Shown: positions 45,225 to 54,901, numbered from the stretch's first letter. The stretch: 64,000 bases of DNA from Cognatishimia activa (GCF_017798205.1 NZ_CP060010.1:1240001-1304000), one strand, 5' to 3'. Notes: generated by a model from the sequence alone, not told the origin. Made by a program: numbers and translations.

Positions 45225-45245
45225 CGGAAATTTTGAAAATTTCCG
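45225..45245. repeat. Perfect 21-bp palindrome after dnaQ
   Basis: CGGAAATTTT and AAAATTTCCG flank a single G. It lies 12 bp after the dnaQ stop in the convergent gap with secB. Confidence 0.75.
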
Positions 45246-45250
45246 ACGTC

Positions 45251-45269
45251 GATGTCTTTGAAAGACATC
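45251..45269. repeat. Perfect 19-bp palindrome after dnaQ
   Basis: GATGTCTTTGAAAGACATC, five bases after the previous palindrome. AAAGACATC is repeated directly at 45275-45283. Function is unknown. Confidence 0.75.
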
Positions 45270-45274
45270 GTCTC

Positions 45275-45311
45275 AAAGACATCATAGAGGGCGCTCCGAT
45301 CAGGAACGCCC
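45275..45311 (-). terminator. Weak terminator-like hairpin after secB
   Basis: On the minus strand GGGCGTTCC and GGAGCGCCC form a nine-pair stem with one G-U pair around TGATC. The following stretch (TCTATGATGTCTTT) is only moderately T-rich. Confidence 0.5.
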
Positions 45312-45320
45312 GCCAATTGC

Positions 45321-45815
45321 TTAAGCGTCGAGCTTCTTCTCGCCAGCCGCCGCCTGTGCCGCCGCCAATTGCTGACGATAAAGCGCAACAAAGTCGATTT
45401 GATCTAGGTTCAGCGGCGGGAAGCCACCGTCGCGCGTGATGTCGGACACGATCCGGCGCACGAATGGGAAAATCTGACGTGGGCATTCGATCAACAGGAA
45501 CGGATGTAGCTGTTCCTGTGGTACGCCTTCAACTTGGAAGATGCCGACATAATCCAGTTCCAGCACGAAAAAGACATCATCGCCCTCTTTCGCCTTCGAG
45601 GTGATGTTCAGCTTCATGCTGATGTCGAACTGATGCTCGGTCGGACGCTTCTTCGCGTCCAAAGTCACCTGCACCTGAATGTCAGGCTGAACTTCACCCG
45701 TCACACCCTTTTGAGCGAGGATGTTTTCAAAAGAAATGTCGCGGATGAACTGACCCAGCACGTTCATCTTGACTTGCGGCGCCTGTGGCGCGGCTGCGCC
45801 TTCGGTCTCTGCCAT
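45321..45815 (-). CDS. secB: Protein-export chaperone SecB
   Basis: Keeps precursor proteins unfolded for SecA. It has 164 residues. Typical stretches are LGQFIRDISFENI, EHQFDISMKLNITSK, LELDYVGIFQVEGVP, LLIECPRQIFPFVRRIVSD and DGGFPPLNLDQIDFVALY. The ATG at 45815 has GGAGACGA upstream; the open frame to 45827 uses GTG and is less likely. Confidence 0.95.
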   Translation of the reverse strand: MAETEGAAAPQAPQVKMNVLGQFIRDISFENILAQKGVTGEVQPDIQVQVTLDAKKRPTEHQFDISMKLNITSKAKEGDDVFFVLELDYVGIFQVEGVPQEQLHPFLLIECPRQIFPFVRRIVSDITRDGGFPPLNLDQIDFVALYRQQLAAAQAAAGEKKLDA

Positions 45816-45870
45816 ATTCGTCTCCACTGTTAAAACTTGCGCGGAGGCTTAGCAGGTCCGCGAGGGACCC

Positions 45871-46380
45871 TCAATGCTTGGTCCAGCCAGAAGGCGGATG
45901 CGTTGGTTTTTTGCCAGAGTCTGTGTCGACATCCACGTCCATATCCATGAATTCGCCGTCAATCACGTCATCCTTGCCGGTGCGCGCCCGGAAATGCATG
46001 GAATTACCGTCGCCCATGGTCTGAAACCCCTGCACATGCGCGCGGGTCTTGGCGTAATTGATGATCGCCAGCCGCACGGGCGGCATCAACAGGGCAAAAC
46101 CCACCGCATCGGTGAAAAACCCGGGCGTCAAAAGCAAGGCGCCAGCAAAGAGGATCATCGCCCCATGGGCCAGATGTTCCGTCGGATCACTCAGTTGTGA
46201 AAAGCTCTGACGCAGGTTTGCAAGTGCTGCGAATCCCTGCGCGCGCACCAGATATGTGCCCAGAATCGCCGTGATAATCACGATCGCCAAAGTTGGAAAA
46301 AGTCCAATGGCCCCGCCGACTTGCACGAAAAGCGCGATCTCGACCAACGGAACGGCCAAAAAGGCCACAAACAACCACAT
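45871..46380 (-). CDS. fxsA: FxsA-family membrane protein
   Basis: Cytoplasmic-membrane protein of 169 residues. The family segment LFVAFLAVPLVEIALFVQVGGAIG and TILGTYLVRAQGF-like stretch are followed by LLTPGFFTDAVGFALLMPPVR. An Asp-rich C-terminal tail follows. I choose the ATG at 46380, nine bases after AAGGAG; an ATG at 46386 is too close. FxsA was named for its effect on phage T7 exclusion, but a general role is unknown. Confidence 0.88.
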   Translation of the reverse strand: MWLFVAFLAVPLVEIALFVQVGGAIGLFPTLAIVIITAILGTYLVRAQGFAALANLRQSFSQLSDPTEHLAHGAMILFAGALLLTPGFFTDAVGFALLMPPVRLAIINYAKTRAHVQGFQTMGDGNSMHFRARTGKDDVIDGEFMDMDVDVDTDSGKKPTHPPSGWTKH

Positions 46381-46483
46381 TTTCATCCACTCCTTGGCGG
46401 TTTCGGCTAAGGTGGACTTGATTGCCCACCTGACCTACATAAGTCCCCTAGGACACAGTTTAAATAGTCTACATGAGGACCGC

Positions 46484-47140
46484 ATGAATTCGCCGATTAT
46501 CCAGCTTTTGGTGCTAGCAGGCATTGCCATCTTTTTGATCCTGCGCCTGCGCAACGTGCTGGGCACACGTGATGGCTATGAGCCGCCACGCGAAATGTCG
46601 GCGCCTGCTGCGCGTCGCACCCCTGATTTCGAAGTGATCGAAGGCGGGCCGGATCTTGATATCGTCGATCACGTCCCAGAGGACAGCGATGCGGCCAAAG
46701 CCCTCGCGAGCATGAAGGCCGCCGAGCCAAGCTTTGGCGTGAGCGATTTCCTTGGCGGCGCGAAGGGTGCTTATGAGATGATCCTCATGGGCTTTGAAAA
46801 CGGCGACATTGATCAGATCAAGCCGTTCATCTCTGAAGAGGTTTATGAGGCCTTCCTCAGCGTGATCGCCGCCCGCGAAGATCAGGGCCTGACTGTCGAT
46901 GCGCAATTCATCGGCGTGCGCGAGACCACTCTGGTGGATGCAACTTTTGATGACGCCTCGCGAATGGCCGAAGTCACTGTGCGTTTTGTGGGTGAACTGG
47001 TCTACGCCGTCCGCAATGAGGCCGGCGAGATCGTTGAAGGCGACGAAAAGCAAAGCAAGAAACAAAAGGACGTCTGGACCTTTGCGCGCAGCATGGGCTC
47101 GGATGATCCAAATTGGCAGCTGGTCGCTACATCCGAGTAA
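46484..47140 (+). CDS. Tim44-like domain protein
   Basis: A 218-residue protein with an N-terminal membrane anchor (IIQLLVLAGIAIFLILRLRNVLG) and a C-terminal Tim44-like/mtTim44 domain (FLGGAKGAYEMILMGFENGDIDQIKPFISEEVYEAF, TVRFVGELVYAVRN). These alphaproteobacterial proteins are related to the mitochondrial import motor subunit. Nearby secB suits a transport-linked role. ATG at 46484 has GAGGACC upstream. The stop lies inside mltA. Confidence 0.88.
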   Translation: MNSPIIQLLVLAGIAIFLILRLRNVLGTRDGYEPPREMSAPAARRTPDFEVIEGGPDLDIVDHVPEDSDAAKALASMKAAEPSFGVSDFLGGAKGAYEMILMGFENGDIDQIKPFISEEVYEAFLSVIAAREDQGLTVDAQFIGVRETTLVDATFDDASRMAEVTVRFVGELVYAVRNEAGEIVEGDEKQSKKQKDVWTFARSMGSDDPNWQLVATSE

Positions 47141-48174
47141 CCCTTGCCGCGTGGCTTGGGGTTGTGCTTTGGGGCGCTGGTGATCCGCGCCCCGCACAGG
47201 CTGAAACGGACTATCAAATTCTGGATTTTGACGACCTGAACGGGTGGGCGGCAGACGATCATCGCGCCGCCCTTTCTGCCTTTATGGAGACCTGTCCAGA
47301 CCTTAAGGACCAGGACTGGCGCACGCTCTGCGCCATTGCGCCGAGTTTTGGGGATGCGACGCTTTTCTTTGAGCTCTTGTTTCGTCCGGTGGAGATTTCC
47401 GACAAACGCGCGGCTCTGTTCACTGGATATTTTGAACCGGAAATGAATGGGTCGCGCGTGCAAACCGCGCGTTTCCGCTATCCGGTCTATCGCAAGCCCC
47501 CTGAGGTGCGGGAAGGCACGCTCTGGAAATCCCGGCGCGAGATCGAAACCACGGACATCATGAAAAACCGTGGCCTCGAGATTGCTTGGGTGGATGATCC
47601 GACCGCCTTGTTTTTCACCCAGATCCAAGGGTCAGGGCGCATCCGTTTGCAGGATGGCAGCTACATCCGTCTGGGATATCGCGCCTCAAACGGGTTCCGC
47701 TATCGCTCGGTTGGCGCGGAATTGGTGCGGCGGGGGATTTACCAGCCGCATCAGGTCTCAGCCAAAGTCATTGGCAATTGGGTGCGTCGCAATGGTGCCG
47801 CCGGAGAAGAACTATTGCGTCACAATCCGGGTTATGTGTTTTTCCGTGTGATCCGCAATGTGCCCGCCGAAAAGGGACCGCTGGGTGCGATGAACCGCCC
47901 CCTGACAAAACTCCGGTCTGCTGCTGTGGACCCGCGCTATGTGAAACTCGGCGCGCCGGTTTGGATCGAAAAGCGTGGTGCCGATCCGATCAATCAGCTC
48001 TTTATCGCGCAGGACACCGGATCCGCGATCAAAGGCGCGCAACGGGCGGATATCTTTTTCGGCACCGGCGAGGCGGCAGGCCAGGCCGCAGGACGCTTGC
48101 GTGATCCGGGGCGGATGATAGTACTGCTGCCGATTCAGCGCGCTTATGCGTTGTTGCCCGAGACGGTGATGTGA
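47113..48174 (+). CDS. mltA: Membrane-bound lytic murein transglycosylase A
   Basis: Cleaves peptidoglycan glycan strands to anhydro-muropeptides. It has 353 residues. The MltA domain (FTGYFEPEMNGSRV, IAWVDDPTALFFTQIQGSGRIRLQDG) is followed by a 3D domain (APVWIEKR, FIAQDTGSAIKGAQRADIFFGTG) with the catalytic Asp residues. The start is the TTG at 47113, giving a signal peptide (YIRVTLAAWLGVVLWGAG) and overlapping the Tim44 gene by 28 bp. No lipobox is visible, so the product may be soluble and periplasmic. Confidence 0.92.
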   Translation: MAAGRYIRVTLAAWLGVVLWGAGDPRPAQAETDYQILDFDDLNGWAADDHRAALSAFMETCPDLKDQDWRTLCAIAPSFGDATLFFELLFRPVEISDKRAALFTGYFEPEMNGSRVQTARFRYPVYRKPPEVREGTLWKSRREIETTDIMKNRGLEIAWVDDPTALFFTQIQGSGRIRLQDGSYIRLGYRASNGFRYRSVGAELVRRGIYQPHQVSAKVIGNWVRRNGAAGEELLRHNPGYVFFRVIRNVPAEKGPLGAMNRPLTKLRSAAVDPRYVKLGAPVWIEKRGADPINQLFIAQDTGSAIKGAQRADIFFGTGEAAGQAAGRLRDPGRMIVLLPIQRAYALLPETVM

Positions 48175-48764
48175 CCAAACGCAAACTCAGCAAAGACGAA
48201 CAGGACCTTTGGCAGAAAGTGGCAAAGACCGCAGATCCTCTGCATGATCTGCCGCCCAACTTCGCGCCAAAGACAGCCCTGCCAAAACGCATCGAGGTCT
48301 CAAAACCCGAGGCCCAAGCGTCTTTATCAAAGTTCAAGATCGGCGCGAAGTCCCGCGGTGCGACGCCTGGAAACAACCTCGCCCCAACCCTGTCCGAGCG
48401 TCTGGCCGAGGAACCGGTCCGTATGGACCAAAAAGCCTTTCAACGCCTGAAACGTGGTCGCCTCTATCCCGAAGCGCGCATCGACTTGCACGGGATGACT
48501 TTGGATCAGGCCCACCCTGCCCTCACTGGCTTCGTGATGCGATCCTACGCAGAAGGCATGCGGCTGGTTCTGGTAATCACAGGCAAAGGAAAAGCGCGCG
48601 ATGACGGAGGCCCGATCCCCGTGCGCTTTGGCGTTTTGAAGCATCAGGTGCCGCAGTGGCTGAAGATGGCGCCTTTGGGCCCAATCGTTTTGCAAGTGAC
48701 CGAGGCGCATCAAAAGCACGGTGGGTCTGGCGCTTACTACGTCTACCTCAGACGCGTGCGTTAA
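48171..48764 (+). CDS. Smr-domain protein
   Basis: A 197-residue protein with a charged N-terminal half and a C-terminal Smr domain (ARIDLHGMTLDQAHPALTGFV, LVLVITGKGKARDDGGPIPV, HGGSGAYYVYLRR). Smr domains are nucleases linked to DNA or RNA handling. The GTG at 48171 overlaps the mltA stop as GTGA. Its stop overlaps the convergent hydrolase stop by 3 bp. Confidence 0.88.
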   Translation: MTKRKLSKDEQDLWQKVAKTADPLHDLPPNFAPKTALPKRIEVSKPEAQASLSKFKIGAKSRGATPGNNLAPTLSERLAEEPVRMDQKAFQRLKRGRLYPEARIDLHGMTLDQAHPALTGFVMRSYAEGMRLVLVITGKGKARDDGGPIPVRFGVLKHQVPQWLKMAPLGPIVLQVTEAHQKHGGSGAYYVYLRRVR

Positions 48765-49882
48765 TCCGACGCCCGCTGCGGGAACAAGATCCATTGAACC
48801 GCGTTTTCCGCCCGCTTCAGAGTAGACCCCAGCAACTGCCCACTCGCGCGCAGCTCAGTGTTGCCAAAGACCTGCGAATTGATTGCCTGTTCAAGCTGCG
48901 GGTCGCTCAGAAACTCCATCAACTCAGCGGATGATCCGACGGTGAAATGATCCCCTCCGCGTCCATTGCTAAACTCGGTCACATCAATCACGAGGATCGG
49001 GTAATCCCGCAACTGCTCAATGTCGCTTTCTCGGCCCAGACGTTGAGGGCGGCCGTTGACCAGCTCTGAAATCTCCAACGCGCGGTCGCGTTGCGAGACA
49101 AACACAACAAAGGGTTGCGGCAGGTTCGGGATCCGCGCGAGCTGGCTGTGGAAGACGTCGATATCAATGTCAGGCGAGATCAGTACGACGCCTTGTAGGT
49201 TGCGTTTAGACCAACCCGGGCGTTCGATTTCAATCTGACGCAAGGTCTCCATCGTCAGCATGGCGCCCATGGAGTGCGCTACCAAGAGCGTGCGTTTTGG
49301 GGCGACTTGGCTTACCGAAAACAACGTATCTTGCAGAGCATCCCGGCTGAAAATCATACTGTCGTGGTCATTGGCATAGCCCACAATCTGCGCGGCACTC
49401 GGCCAGGAAAACAACACGGATACGCCGGGTGGTTGCATGTCGTGATCGACTTGCGCCAGGCGGAACAGGCCTTCGGAATAGCTGGTGTTATAGCCGTGCA
49501 CAAAAAGCGTCACATCGCGATCTGCAGAAGGGTGAGACGCAAGAGATTTCCGCAGTTCGCTTTGGAAGGTGGGTTTCGATCTCAGTTCCGTCTGCGCCGC
49601 GATTACAAAATCCCGCTCTGGATTTGGGTTACGCGCGTTTGTCTGGGTTCTGCCCGCTTCATGACTCGGCGGAACAGAGACCTGCGCTTTCAGAAAGCTT
49701 GTTGTTTCAGACCGGCTTTCATCAAATGCACCGTCCTCAGCGCGCCGCCCACGGTTGGTTGCCACATAGATCTCATGGATCGTACCGACCTCTTTGGCCT
49801 CAGGCAGGACATGAAGCGTCGCGCGATCTGCGCAGGCGCCAAGCAGTAAGATAGACGAAATCAAAAGGGCTGACGGGCGCAT
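48761..49882 (-). CDS. Alpha/beta hydrolase lipoprotein (DUF900-type)
   Basis: A 373-residue envelope protein. The signal peptide ends in the lipobox LLLGAC. The domain shows IYVATNRGR near the start, VTLFVHGYNTSYSEGLFR, FSWPSAA and the nucleophile elbow LLVAHSMGAMLTMETLR, plus DHFTVGSS near the C-terminal His. Substrate unknown. It is minus-strand, 39 bp after the MFS gene. Confidence 0.85.
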   Translation of the reverse strand: MRPSALLISSILLLGACADRATLHVLPEAKEVGTIHEIYVATNRGRRAEDGAFDESRSETTSFLKAQVSVPPSHEAGRTQTNARNPNPERDFVIAAQTELRSKPTFQSELRKSLASHPSADRDVTLFVHGYNTSYSEGLFRLAQVDHDMQPPGVSVLFSWPSAAQIVGYANDHDSMIFSRDALQDTLFSVSQVAPKRTLLVAHSMGAMLTMETLRQIEIERPGWSKRNLQGVVLISPDIDIDVFHSQLARIPNLPQPFVVFVSQRDRALEISELVNGRPQRLGRESDIEQLRDYPILVIDVTEFSNGRGGDHFTVGSSAELMEFLSDPQLEQAINSQVFGNTELRASGQLLGSTLKRAENAVQWILFPQRASD

Positions 49883-49921
49883 GGCACTCTCCTAAAGGGC
49901 AGGGCCACTATGTGGATTGCG

Positions 49922-51154
49922 TCACGCGGGATCAACCGAGCTTTGGATTTGGTCACGCAACTTTCGTATTCCGACATAAAGCGCTGCCGTGACACAGGCA
50001 AAAAACACCGCAATGCCGAGGTACTGGGCTTCAAGACCGATCCCAAGGTCGATCAACCCACCCGTCAGCCCCGGCCCAACCGCCGATCCAAACACCATGG
50101 CCGCCGCCGCCAAAGCCTTGATCGCGCCGATATGTTTGGTGCCATAGACCTCGGCCCAAAAGGCGGGAACGAGCGTGGTTGAGGCCCCTGCCGTGACGCC
50201 AAAGAACAAGAGACCCAGCCAGATCATCGGCAGCCCCGAGGCCAATGCAAAGCAAATGAAGGCCAGCGCGATTGGGAGTTCATAGAAGGGCAAGATCCGC
50301 GTCACACCAAAGCGATCCAGCGCCCAGCCGAAACAGGTCATTGAAGCGACGGTCACTGCGGTGAAAAACGGAAAGCTTGCGACAAGCGACAGATGCGACA
50401 GGGCTTTGACCTCGGCGAAATGCACCTGATGAAAGAAAAACGCCGTGCCAAAGGCCGACTGGCCGACAATCGCGGGGAACATGAGCCAGAAAACCCAGTG
50501 TTTCAGGGTTTCCCCACGGGTCCAATGGCGCTGATCAAGGCCAAGTGTGACGGTTGTTTCTGCCAGCTCATTGGGGCTGCGTTCGGATTTCAAAAGCTGG
50601 CGAAGCGCGGGGATCCCGAGCGCCGCCATGACCGCAGCGGCCACCCACAGAAGTCGCCAATCGAGCCAGCCCATCAACAGGACGAAACTGATCGGTAGGA
50701 TGATCTCGGCTGTTGAAAACCCGAATGACGCAATGGCAATCGCCCGCCCGCGCATCTTGGAAAACCACCGGCTCATGATCACGATGCCAAGGTGGCTCGA
50801 CATGCCTTGGCCGGTGAACCTAAGGGCAAAGATGGCGAGGGGCAGCAAAGCCGCATAGGGGTTGGCGGCCATAAAGAGGCAAGCGATGACAGAGCCGATC
50901 AGGATGATCGTTCCCAAAGTCCGCGCGCGAAACCGATCTGCCAGCGCCCCAGCCCAGACCATCACGACCGCCGAGGCCGTGGTCCCCATGGCATAAATTG
51001 CGCCCCATTCGCCGTGGCTGAGGCCAAACTCGGCGCGGATTTCACCAGCGAAAATCGAGATGAAAAAAGTCTGCCCGAACCCCGACATAAACGTCAAAAG
51101 CGCGCCAGCCGCCAGCCAGCGCGCATTGTCGATCAGGAAACGGGCAAAGCCCAT
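49922..51154 (-). CDS. Major facilitator superfamily transporter
   Basis: A 410-residue inner-membrane transporter with about 12 hydrophobic segments. The MFS loop motif between segments 2 and 3 is GALADRFRARTLG, and a second copy is GWALDRFGVTRIL. Substrate cannot be inferred. It begins 3 bp after the hslU stop and so lies in the hslVU operon. Confidence 0.85.
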   Translation of the reverse strand: MGFARFLIDNARWLAAGALLTFMSGFGQTFFISIFAGEIRAEFGLSHGEWGAIYAMGTTASAVVMVWAGALADRFRARTLGTIILIGSVIACLFMAANPYAALLPLAIFALRFTGQGMSSHLGIVIMSRWFSKMRGRAIAIASFGFSTAEIILPISFVLLMGWLDWRLLWVAAAVMAALGIPALRQLLKSERSPNELAETTVTLGLDQRHWTRGETLKHWVFWLMFPAIVGQSAFGTAFFFHQVHFAEVKALSHLSLVASFPFFTAVTVASMTCFGWALDRFGVTRILPFYELPIALAFICFALASGLPMIWLGLLFFGVTAGASTTLVPAFWAEVYGTKHIGAIKALAAAAMVFGSAVGPGLTGGLIDLGIGLEAQYLGIAVFFACVTAALYVGIRKLRDQIQSSVDPA

Positions 51155-51157
51155 GGT

Positions 51158-52468
51158 CTACAGAACGTAGCGGGAAACATCCGCGGATTTCGTGAGCTCG
51201 CCGAGGTTCTTTTCAACGAAAGCCGCGTCGACGGTGATTTCCTGGCCGCCCTGGTCCGGTGCGTTGAAGGACAGTTCCTCGAACACACGTTCCATGACGG
51301 TATAAAGCCGCCGCGCACCGATGTTTTCGACCGATTGGTTCACATCCGCCGCGATCTTCGCCAGCTCGGCGATGCCCTCATCGGTAAACGTGACCGTAAC
51401 CTCTTCGGTCGCCATCAGAGCGGTGTATTGGCGGGTCAGGGCGTTGTCGGTTTCGGTCAGGATGCGCACGAAGTCATCCTCGGTCAGCGCGCGCAGCTCG
51501 ACGCGGATCGGCAGACGACCTTGAAGTTCCGGCAAGAGGTCAGAAGGCTTCGCGATATGAAACGCACCGGACGCGATGAAGAGGATGTGGTCGGTTTTCA
51601 CTGGACCGTGCTTTGTGGACACCGTGGTGCCTTCGATCAAGGGCAGCAGATCACGTTGCACCCCTTCGCGGCTGACGTCGCCACCCCGCGCATCGGAACG
51701 CGCGCAGACCTTGTCGATCTCGTCCAGGAATACGATGCCGTTTTCCTCAACCGAACTCAGCGCGTTCTTGGTGACAGTCTCGTCATCCAAAAGCTTGTCC
51801 GCTTCTTCGCCGATCAGAACCTCATAGCTTTCCGCCACAGTCAGCTTTTTGCGCGTGGTGCGCCCGCCCATGGCTTTGCCAAAGATATCGCCAAGGTTCA
51901 TCATGCCCATCTGGCTGCCGGGCTGGCCGGGAATATCGAACATGCCACCCATGGGGTTTGAGGTATCGGCGACCTCAAGCTCGATCACTGTGTCATCGAG
52001 CTCTCCGGCCAGGAGTTTCTTGCGGAACATCTCGCGGGTGCCTTCGCGCGCGTCCTCACCAGCAATCGCAGTGATCACCCGCTCCTCGGCGGCGGAGCGC
52101 GCATTCGCCTTGACCTCTTCTCGCATGTGTTCGCGAGTCTGCAAGATCGCCGCATCCACCAGATCGCGCACGATCTGTTCCACGTCACGGCCGACATAGC
52201 CGACCTCGGTGAATTTCGTCGCCTCAACCTTCAGAAACGGAGCCTTCGCAAGTTTCGCCAGACGCCGGGAAATCTCTGTTTTGCCGACACCAGTGGGGCC
52301 GATCATGAGGATATTCTTAGGATAAACTTCGTCGCGCAGATCGTCAGACAGCTGCTTGCGCCGCCAGCGGTTGCGCAGCGCGACAGCAACAGCACGTTTC
52401 GCGTCCTTTTGGCCGATAATGAAACGGTCCAGCTCCGAGACAATCTCGCGGGGGGTTAGGTCGGTCAT
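51158..52468 (-). CDS. hslU: ATP-dependent protease ATPase subunit HslU
   Basis: AAA+ unfoldase of the HslVU protease. It has 436 residues. Walker A is [17 protein letters not shown], the pore motif GYVGRD follows, Walker B is [11 protein letters not shown] and sensor 2 is [13 protein letters not shown]. It lies 15 bp after hslV. Confidence 0.96.
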   Translation of the reverse strand: MTDLTPREIVSELDRFIIGQKDAKRAVAVALRNRWRRKQLSDDLRDEVYPKNILMIGPTGVGKTEISRRLAKLAKAPFLKVEATKFTEVGYVGRDVEQIVRDLVDAAILQTREHMREEVKANARSAAEERVITAIAGEDAREGTREMFRKKLLAGELDDTVIELEVADTSNPMGGMFDIPGQPGSQMGMMNLGDIFGKAMGGRTTRKKLTVAESYEVLIGEEADKLLDDETVTKNALSSVEENGIVFLDEIDKVCARSDARGGDVSREGVQRDLLPLIEGTTVSTKHGPVKTDHILFIASGAFHIAKPSDLLPELQGRLPIRVELRALTEDDFVRILTETDNALTRQYTALMATEEVTVTFTDEGIAELAKIAADVNQSVENIGARRLYTVMERVFEELSFNAPDQGGQEITVDAAFVEKNLGELTKSADVSRYVL

Positions 52469-52483
52469 GGTGGTTCCTTTACC

Positions 52484-53041
52484 TTACGCCGAGATCGTTT
52501 CGACCGTCAGCCGGCCATTCGTGTAAACGCAGATGTCGGCGGCAATTGCCATCGCATCGCGTGCGATAGTTTCGGCATCCTTGTCGCTGTCCATCATGCC
52601 GCGCGCCGCCGCCAGCGCAAAGTTGCCGCCAGAGCCGATCGCGGTCACGTCATGCTCGGGCTCCAGAACGTCCCCTGCCCCGGTGATCACTAAAAGATCG
52701 CTGCCATCCGTCACGATCAACATGGCTTCGAGCTTTTGCAGGTATTTGTCGGTGCGCCAGTCCTTGGCGAGCTCGACCGAAGCCCGCGCCAATTGGCCTG
52801 GCGTTGCTTCGAGTTTCGCTTCCAGCCGTTCCAACAAAGTAAACGCGTCCGCTGTGGATCCCGCAAACCCAACCACAACCTCATGTCCACCGGGCTTAAG
52901 CCGACGCACTTTGCGCGCGGTGCCTTTGATGACGGTTTGGCCAAGGCTGACTTGCCCGTCGCCAGCAATCACGACCTCGCCGCCCTTTTTGACGCCAATG
53001 ATGGTTGTTCCATGCCAACCGGGGAAACTGTCCTCTGCCAT
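52484..53041 (-). CDS. hslV: ATP-dependent protease peptidase subunit HslV
   Basis: Threonine protease of the HslVU complex. From the ATG at 53041, with AGGAGG upstream, it has 185 residues. The short propeptide [11 protein letters not shown] precedes the catalytic Thr12 (TTIIGVKK); [20 protein letters not shown] is diagnostic. The open frame to 53107 is not needed. Confidence 0.96.
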   Translation of the reverse strand: MAEDSFPGWHGTTIIGVKKGGEVVIAGDGQVSLGQTVIKGTARKVRRLKPGGHEVVVGFAGSTADAFTLLERLEAKLEATPGQLARASVELAKDWRTDKYLQKLEAMLIVTDGSDLLVITGAGDVLEPEHDVTAIGSGGNFALAAARGMMDSDKDAETIARDAMAIAADICVYTNGRLTVETISA

Positions 53042-53265
53042 AGTGGCCTCCTGCATTCGGTGTTCATATATGGGACGCCCCCCAAAAAGACACAAGCCCG
53101 CGGGCAAAATTGCGTAGAATCCCCGAATCTCTTCCCCAACGACAAGCTATGCAGCGCGCGCAAACCGGGGCTGTCGAACTGGCATTTGTAAAGTTCTCAA
53201 ACTGCCTGTTATTTGCGCACAACAACCGACACAAGGTCGGCTGTCCCATTCAAAGGAATACTGAA

Positions 53266-53448
53266 ATGGCAACTATCGCTCTGACCGCACAAGCGCCTTT
53301 CAAGGCAGCTGGCTCTCTCTTTTCTTTTGTAGGCACCGCAGTCGCGGCTGTCGTCGCATGGAACGAAAAACGCAATGACCTGCGTGTACTTTCCAGCCTG
53401 AGCGACGCTCAGCTGGATGACATCGGTCTGTCCCGCGGCGATTTCTAA
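53266..53448 (+). CDS. DUF1127 small protein
   Basis: A 60-residue protein. A hydrophobic N-terminal half (FSFVGTAVAAVVAW) precedes the DUF1127 motif (LRVLSSLSDAQLDDIGLSRGDF). Small DUF1127 proteins in alphaproteobacteria have been linked to RNA and phosphate regulation. The ATG at 53266 has AAAGGAA upstream. A strong terminator follows, and the leader includes CCGAC/GGTCGG. Confidence 0.88.
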   Translation: MATIALTAQAPFKAAGSLFSFVGTAVAAVVAWNEKRNDLRVLSSLSDAQLDDIGLSRGDF

Positions 53449-53479
53449 TCCCGCACCCTAAAGTACCCTCCCCAAAAAG

Positions 53480-53506
53480 CCGTCTGACCCCGTCAGGCGG
53501 TTTTTT
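53480..53506 (+). terminator. Rho-independent terminator of the DUF1127 gene
   Basis: CCGTCTGAC pairs with GTCAGGCGG (one G-U pair) around CCC, followed by TTTTTT. Confidence 0.88.
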
Positions 53507-53563
53507 CTTTGGCAGGGGCGGTCTATGTTTGGCTTGATATAGGTTTACATCGGCTGAACACTT

Positions 53564-54469
53564 ATGCCCGCGCCGCGCATCACACGGTTCTATTTACCCC
53601 CACCTCGGATCAAGAAGGTGCGCGCGGGTCAGGATCGATACATTTCGCGACTTATGAATGTGCTGCGCGAAGACGGGTTTGACGTCGAGCTGCACGACAA
53701 CAAGACCGCCCGCAGCAGCTATGAAGGCTATTCCATCTTTAGCATGGAACCCGCAAATGCCGAACGATCCGTCACGATTCGCGAGGCCTATCACCCCTCA
53801 TTCCATCGTATCGAAGTCGAGAAAAAGCGTTGGCTTTGGGAGGTCGCACAGGCAGAGTTTGACCCTTCGCGTGTCAATCCGGATCGCGCTGCGAAATTCT
53901 ATGCCGATTGGCGCGCGCGATTGTTCGGAGACGCAGCGACCCAAACCCAGCGCGATGGGTCAATCCTGATCCCCTTGCAGGGAAAACTGACGCGCCACCG
54001 CGTTTTTCAGACCTGCAGCCCGGTCGATATGATCGCCAAAACAGCGTCGCATTTCCCTGACCGACCCATCCATGTGACCCTGCATCCTCGCGAGGTTTAT
54101 ACGGGGCAAGAAACCCGAGCACTTGAGGATCTCGCGGGCCAATTTTCAAATGTGAACCTCTCGACCCGTCCGTCGTATGAGATCGCCAAGACCTGCGATT
54201 TCATCGTGACCCAGAATTCGTCCGTCGCGTTCATGGCGAATTTCTTTGCCAAACCGTCGGTGCTTTTTGGAAAGATCGATTTTCATCACATCGCGTTGGA
54301 TGTGTCTCGGATGTCTTCTGACATGGCCTTTGACCAGATCGCCGAACACCGCCCCGACTATGCCGCCTATGTTTGGTGGTTCTGGCAGCGACATTCGATC
54401 AACCTGCGTCGCAAGAACGCCGACGACAAGATCCGAGCTCGTCTGCGTAAATTCGGCTGGCCGCTCTAA
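53564..54469 (+). CDS. Kps-like polysaccharide-related protein, hypothetical
   Basis: A 301-residue cytoplasmic protein. The stretch FIVTQNSSVAFMANFFAKPSVLFGK near the C terminus resembles the conserved region of KpsC/KpsS capsule enzymes, and VTLHPREVYTGQE resembles the HPRE-type motif of glycosyltransferase folds. The remainder is unfamiliar. It is single, with no other capsule genes nearby, so the role is uncertain. Confidence 0.62.
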   Translation: MPAPRITRFYLPPPRIKKVRAGQDRYISRLMNVLREDGFDVELHDNKTARSSYEGYSIFSMEPANAERSVTIREAYHPSFHRIEVEKKRWLWEVAQAEFDPSRVNPDRAAKFYADWRARLFGDAATQTQRDGSILIPLQGKLTRHRVFQTCSPVDMIAKTASHFPDRPIHVTLHPREVYTGQETRALEDLAGQFSNVNLSTRPSYEIAKTCDFIVTQNSSVAFMANFFAKPSVLFGKIDFHHIALDVSRMSSDMAFDQIAEHRPDYAAYVWWFWQRHSINLRRKNADDKIRARLRKFGWPL

Positions 54470-54471
54470 CG

Positions 54472-54496
54472 AAAAAAGCGCCCCAATGGAGCGCCT
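54472..54496 (-). terminator. Rho-independent terminator of trxA
   Basis: On the minus strand GCGC arms separated by CTCCATTGG-type loop sequence are followed by TTTTTT. It sits 24 bp after the trxA stop. Confidence 0.7.
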
Positions 54497-54520
54497 TTCC
54501 AAGAAATCTGTCAGATCTGC

Positions 54521-54841
54521 TTAGATCGAGTCTTCGATCCAGCTTTGCAGCGCCGCTTTAGGGGCCGCGCCCGCGCGGTTCGAAATCACCTGACCGTCCT
54601 TAAAGATGAACAGCGCCGGAATGCCGCGAACGCCCATGGACGCAGCTGCGTTCGGGTTGCTGTCGACATCGACTTTGGCGATCTTGACCTTGCCTTCCAT
54701 CTCGGAAGACAGCTCTTCGAGAGCTGGGCCAATTTGTTTACATGGGCCACACCATTCCGCCCAGAAATCGACGACGACTGGGATAGAGGAATTTTTGACT
54801 TCGGCGTCAAAAGTGGCATCGGTGACAGCAACGGTTGCCAT
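54521..54841 (-). CDS. trxA: Thioredoxin 1
   Basis: General cytoplasmic protein disulfide reductase, 106 residues. The active site is [14 protein letters not shown] (WCGPC, about 27-34), with [11 protein letters not shown] carrying the cis-proline. It starts 60 bp after addA and is followed by a terminator, so it may be read from the addBA operon and from its own promoter. Confidence 0.96.
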   Translation of the reverse strand: MATVAVTDATFDAEVKNSSIPVVVDFWAEWCGPCKQIGPALEELSSEMEGKVKIAKVDVDSNPNAAASMGVRGIPALFIFKDGQVISNRAGAAPKAALQSWIEDSI

Positions 54842-54901
54842 GATTTTCTCCTAAAGAGGGAAGTGAGTTGGTTAAGAACCTAGGTACGAGATGCTGGGGC
54901 G

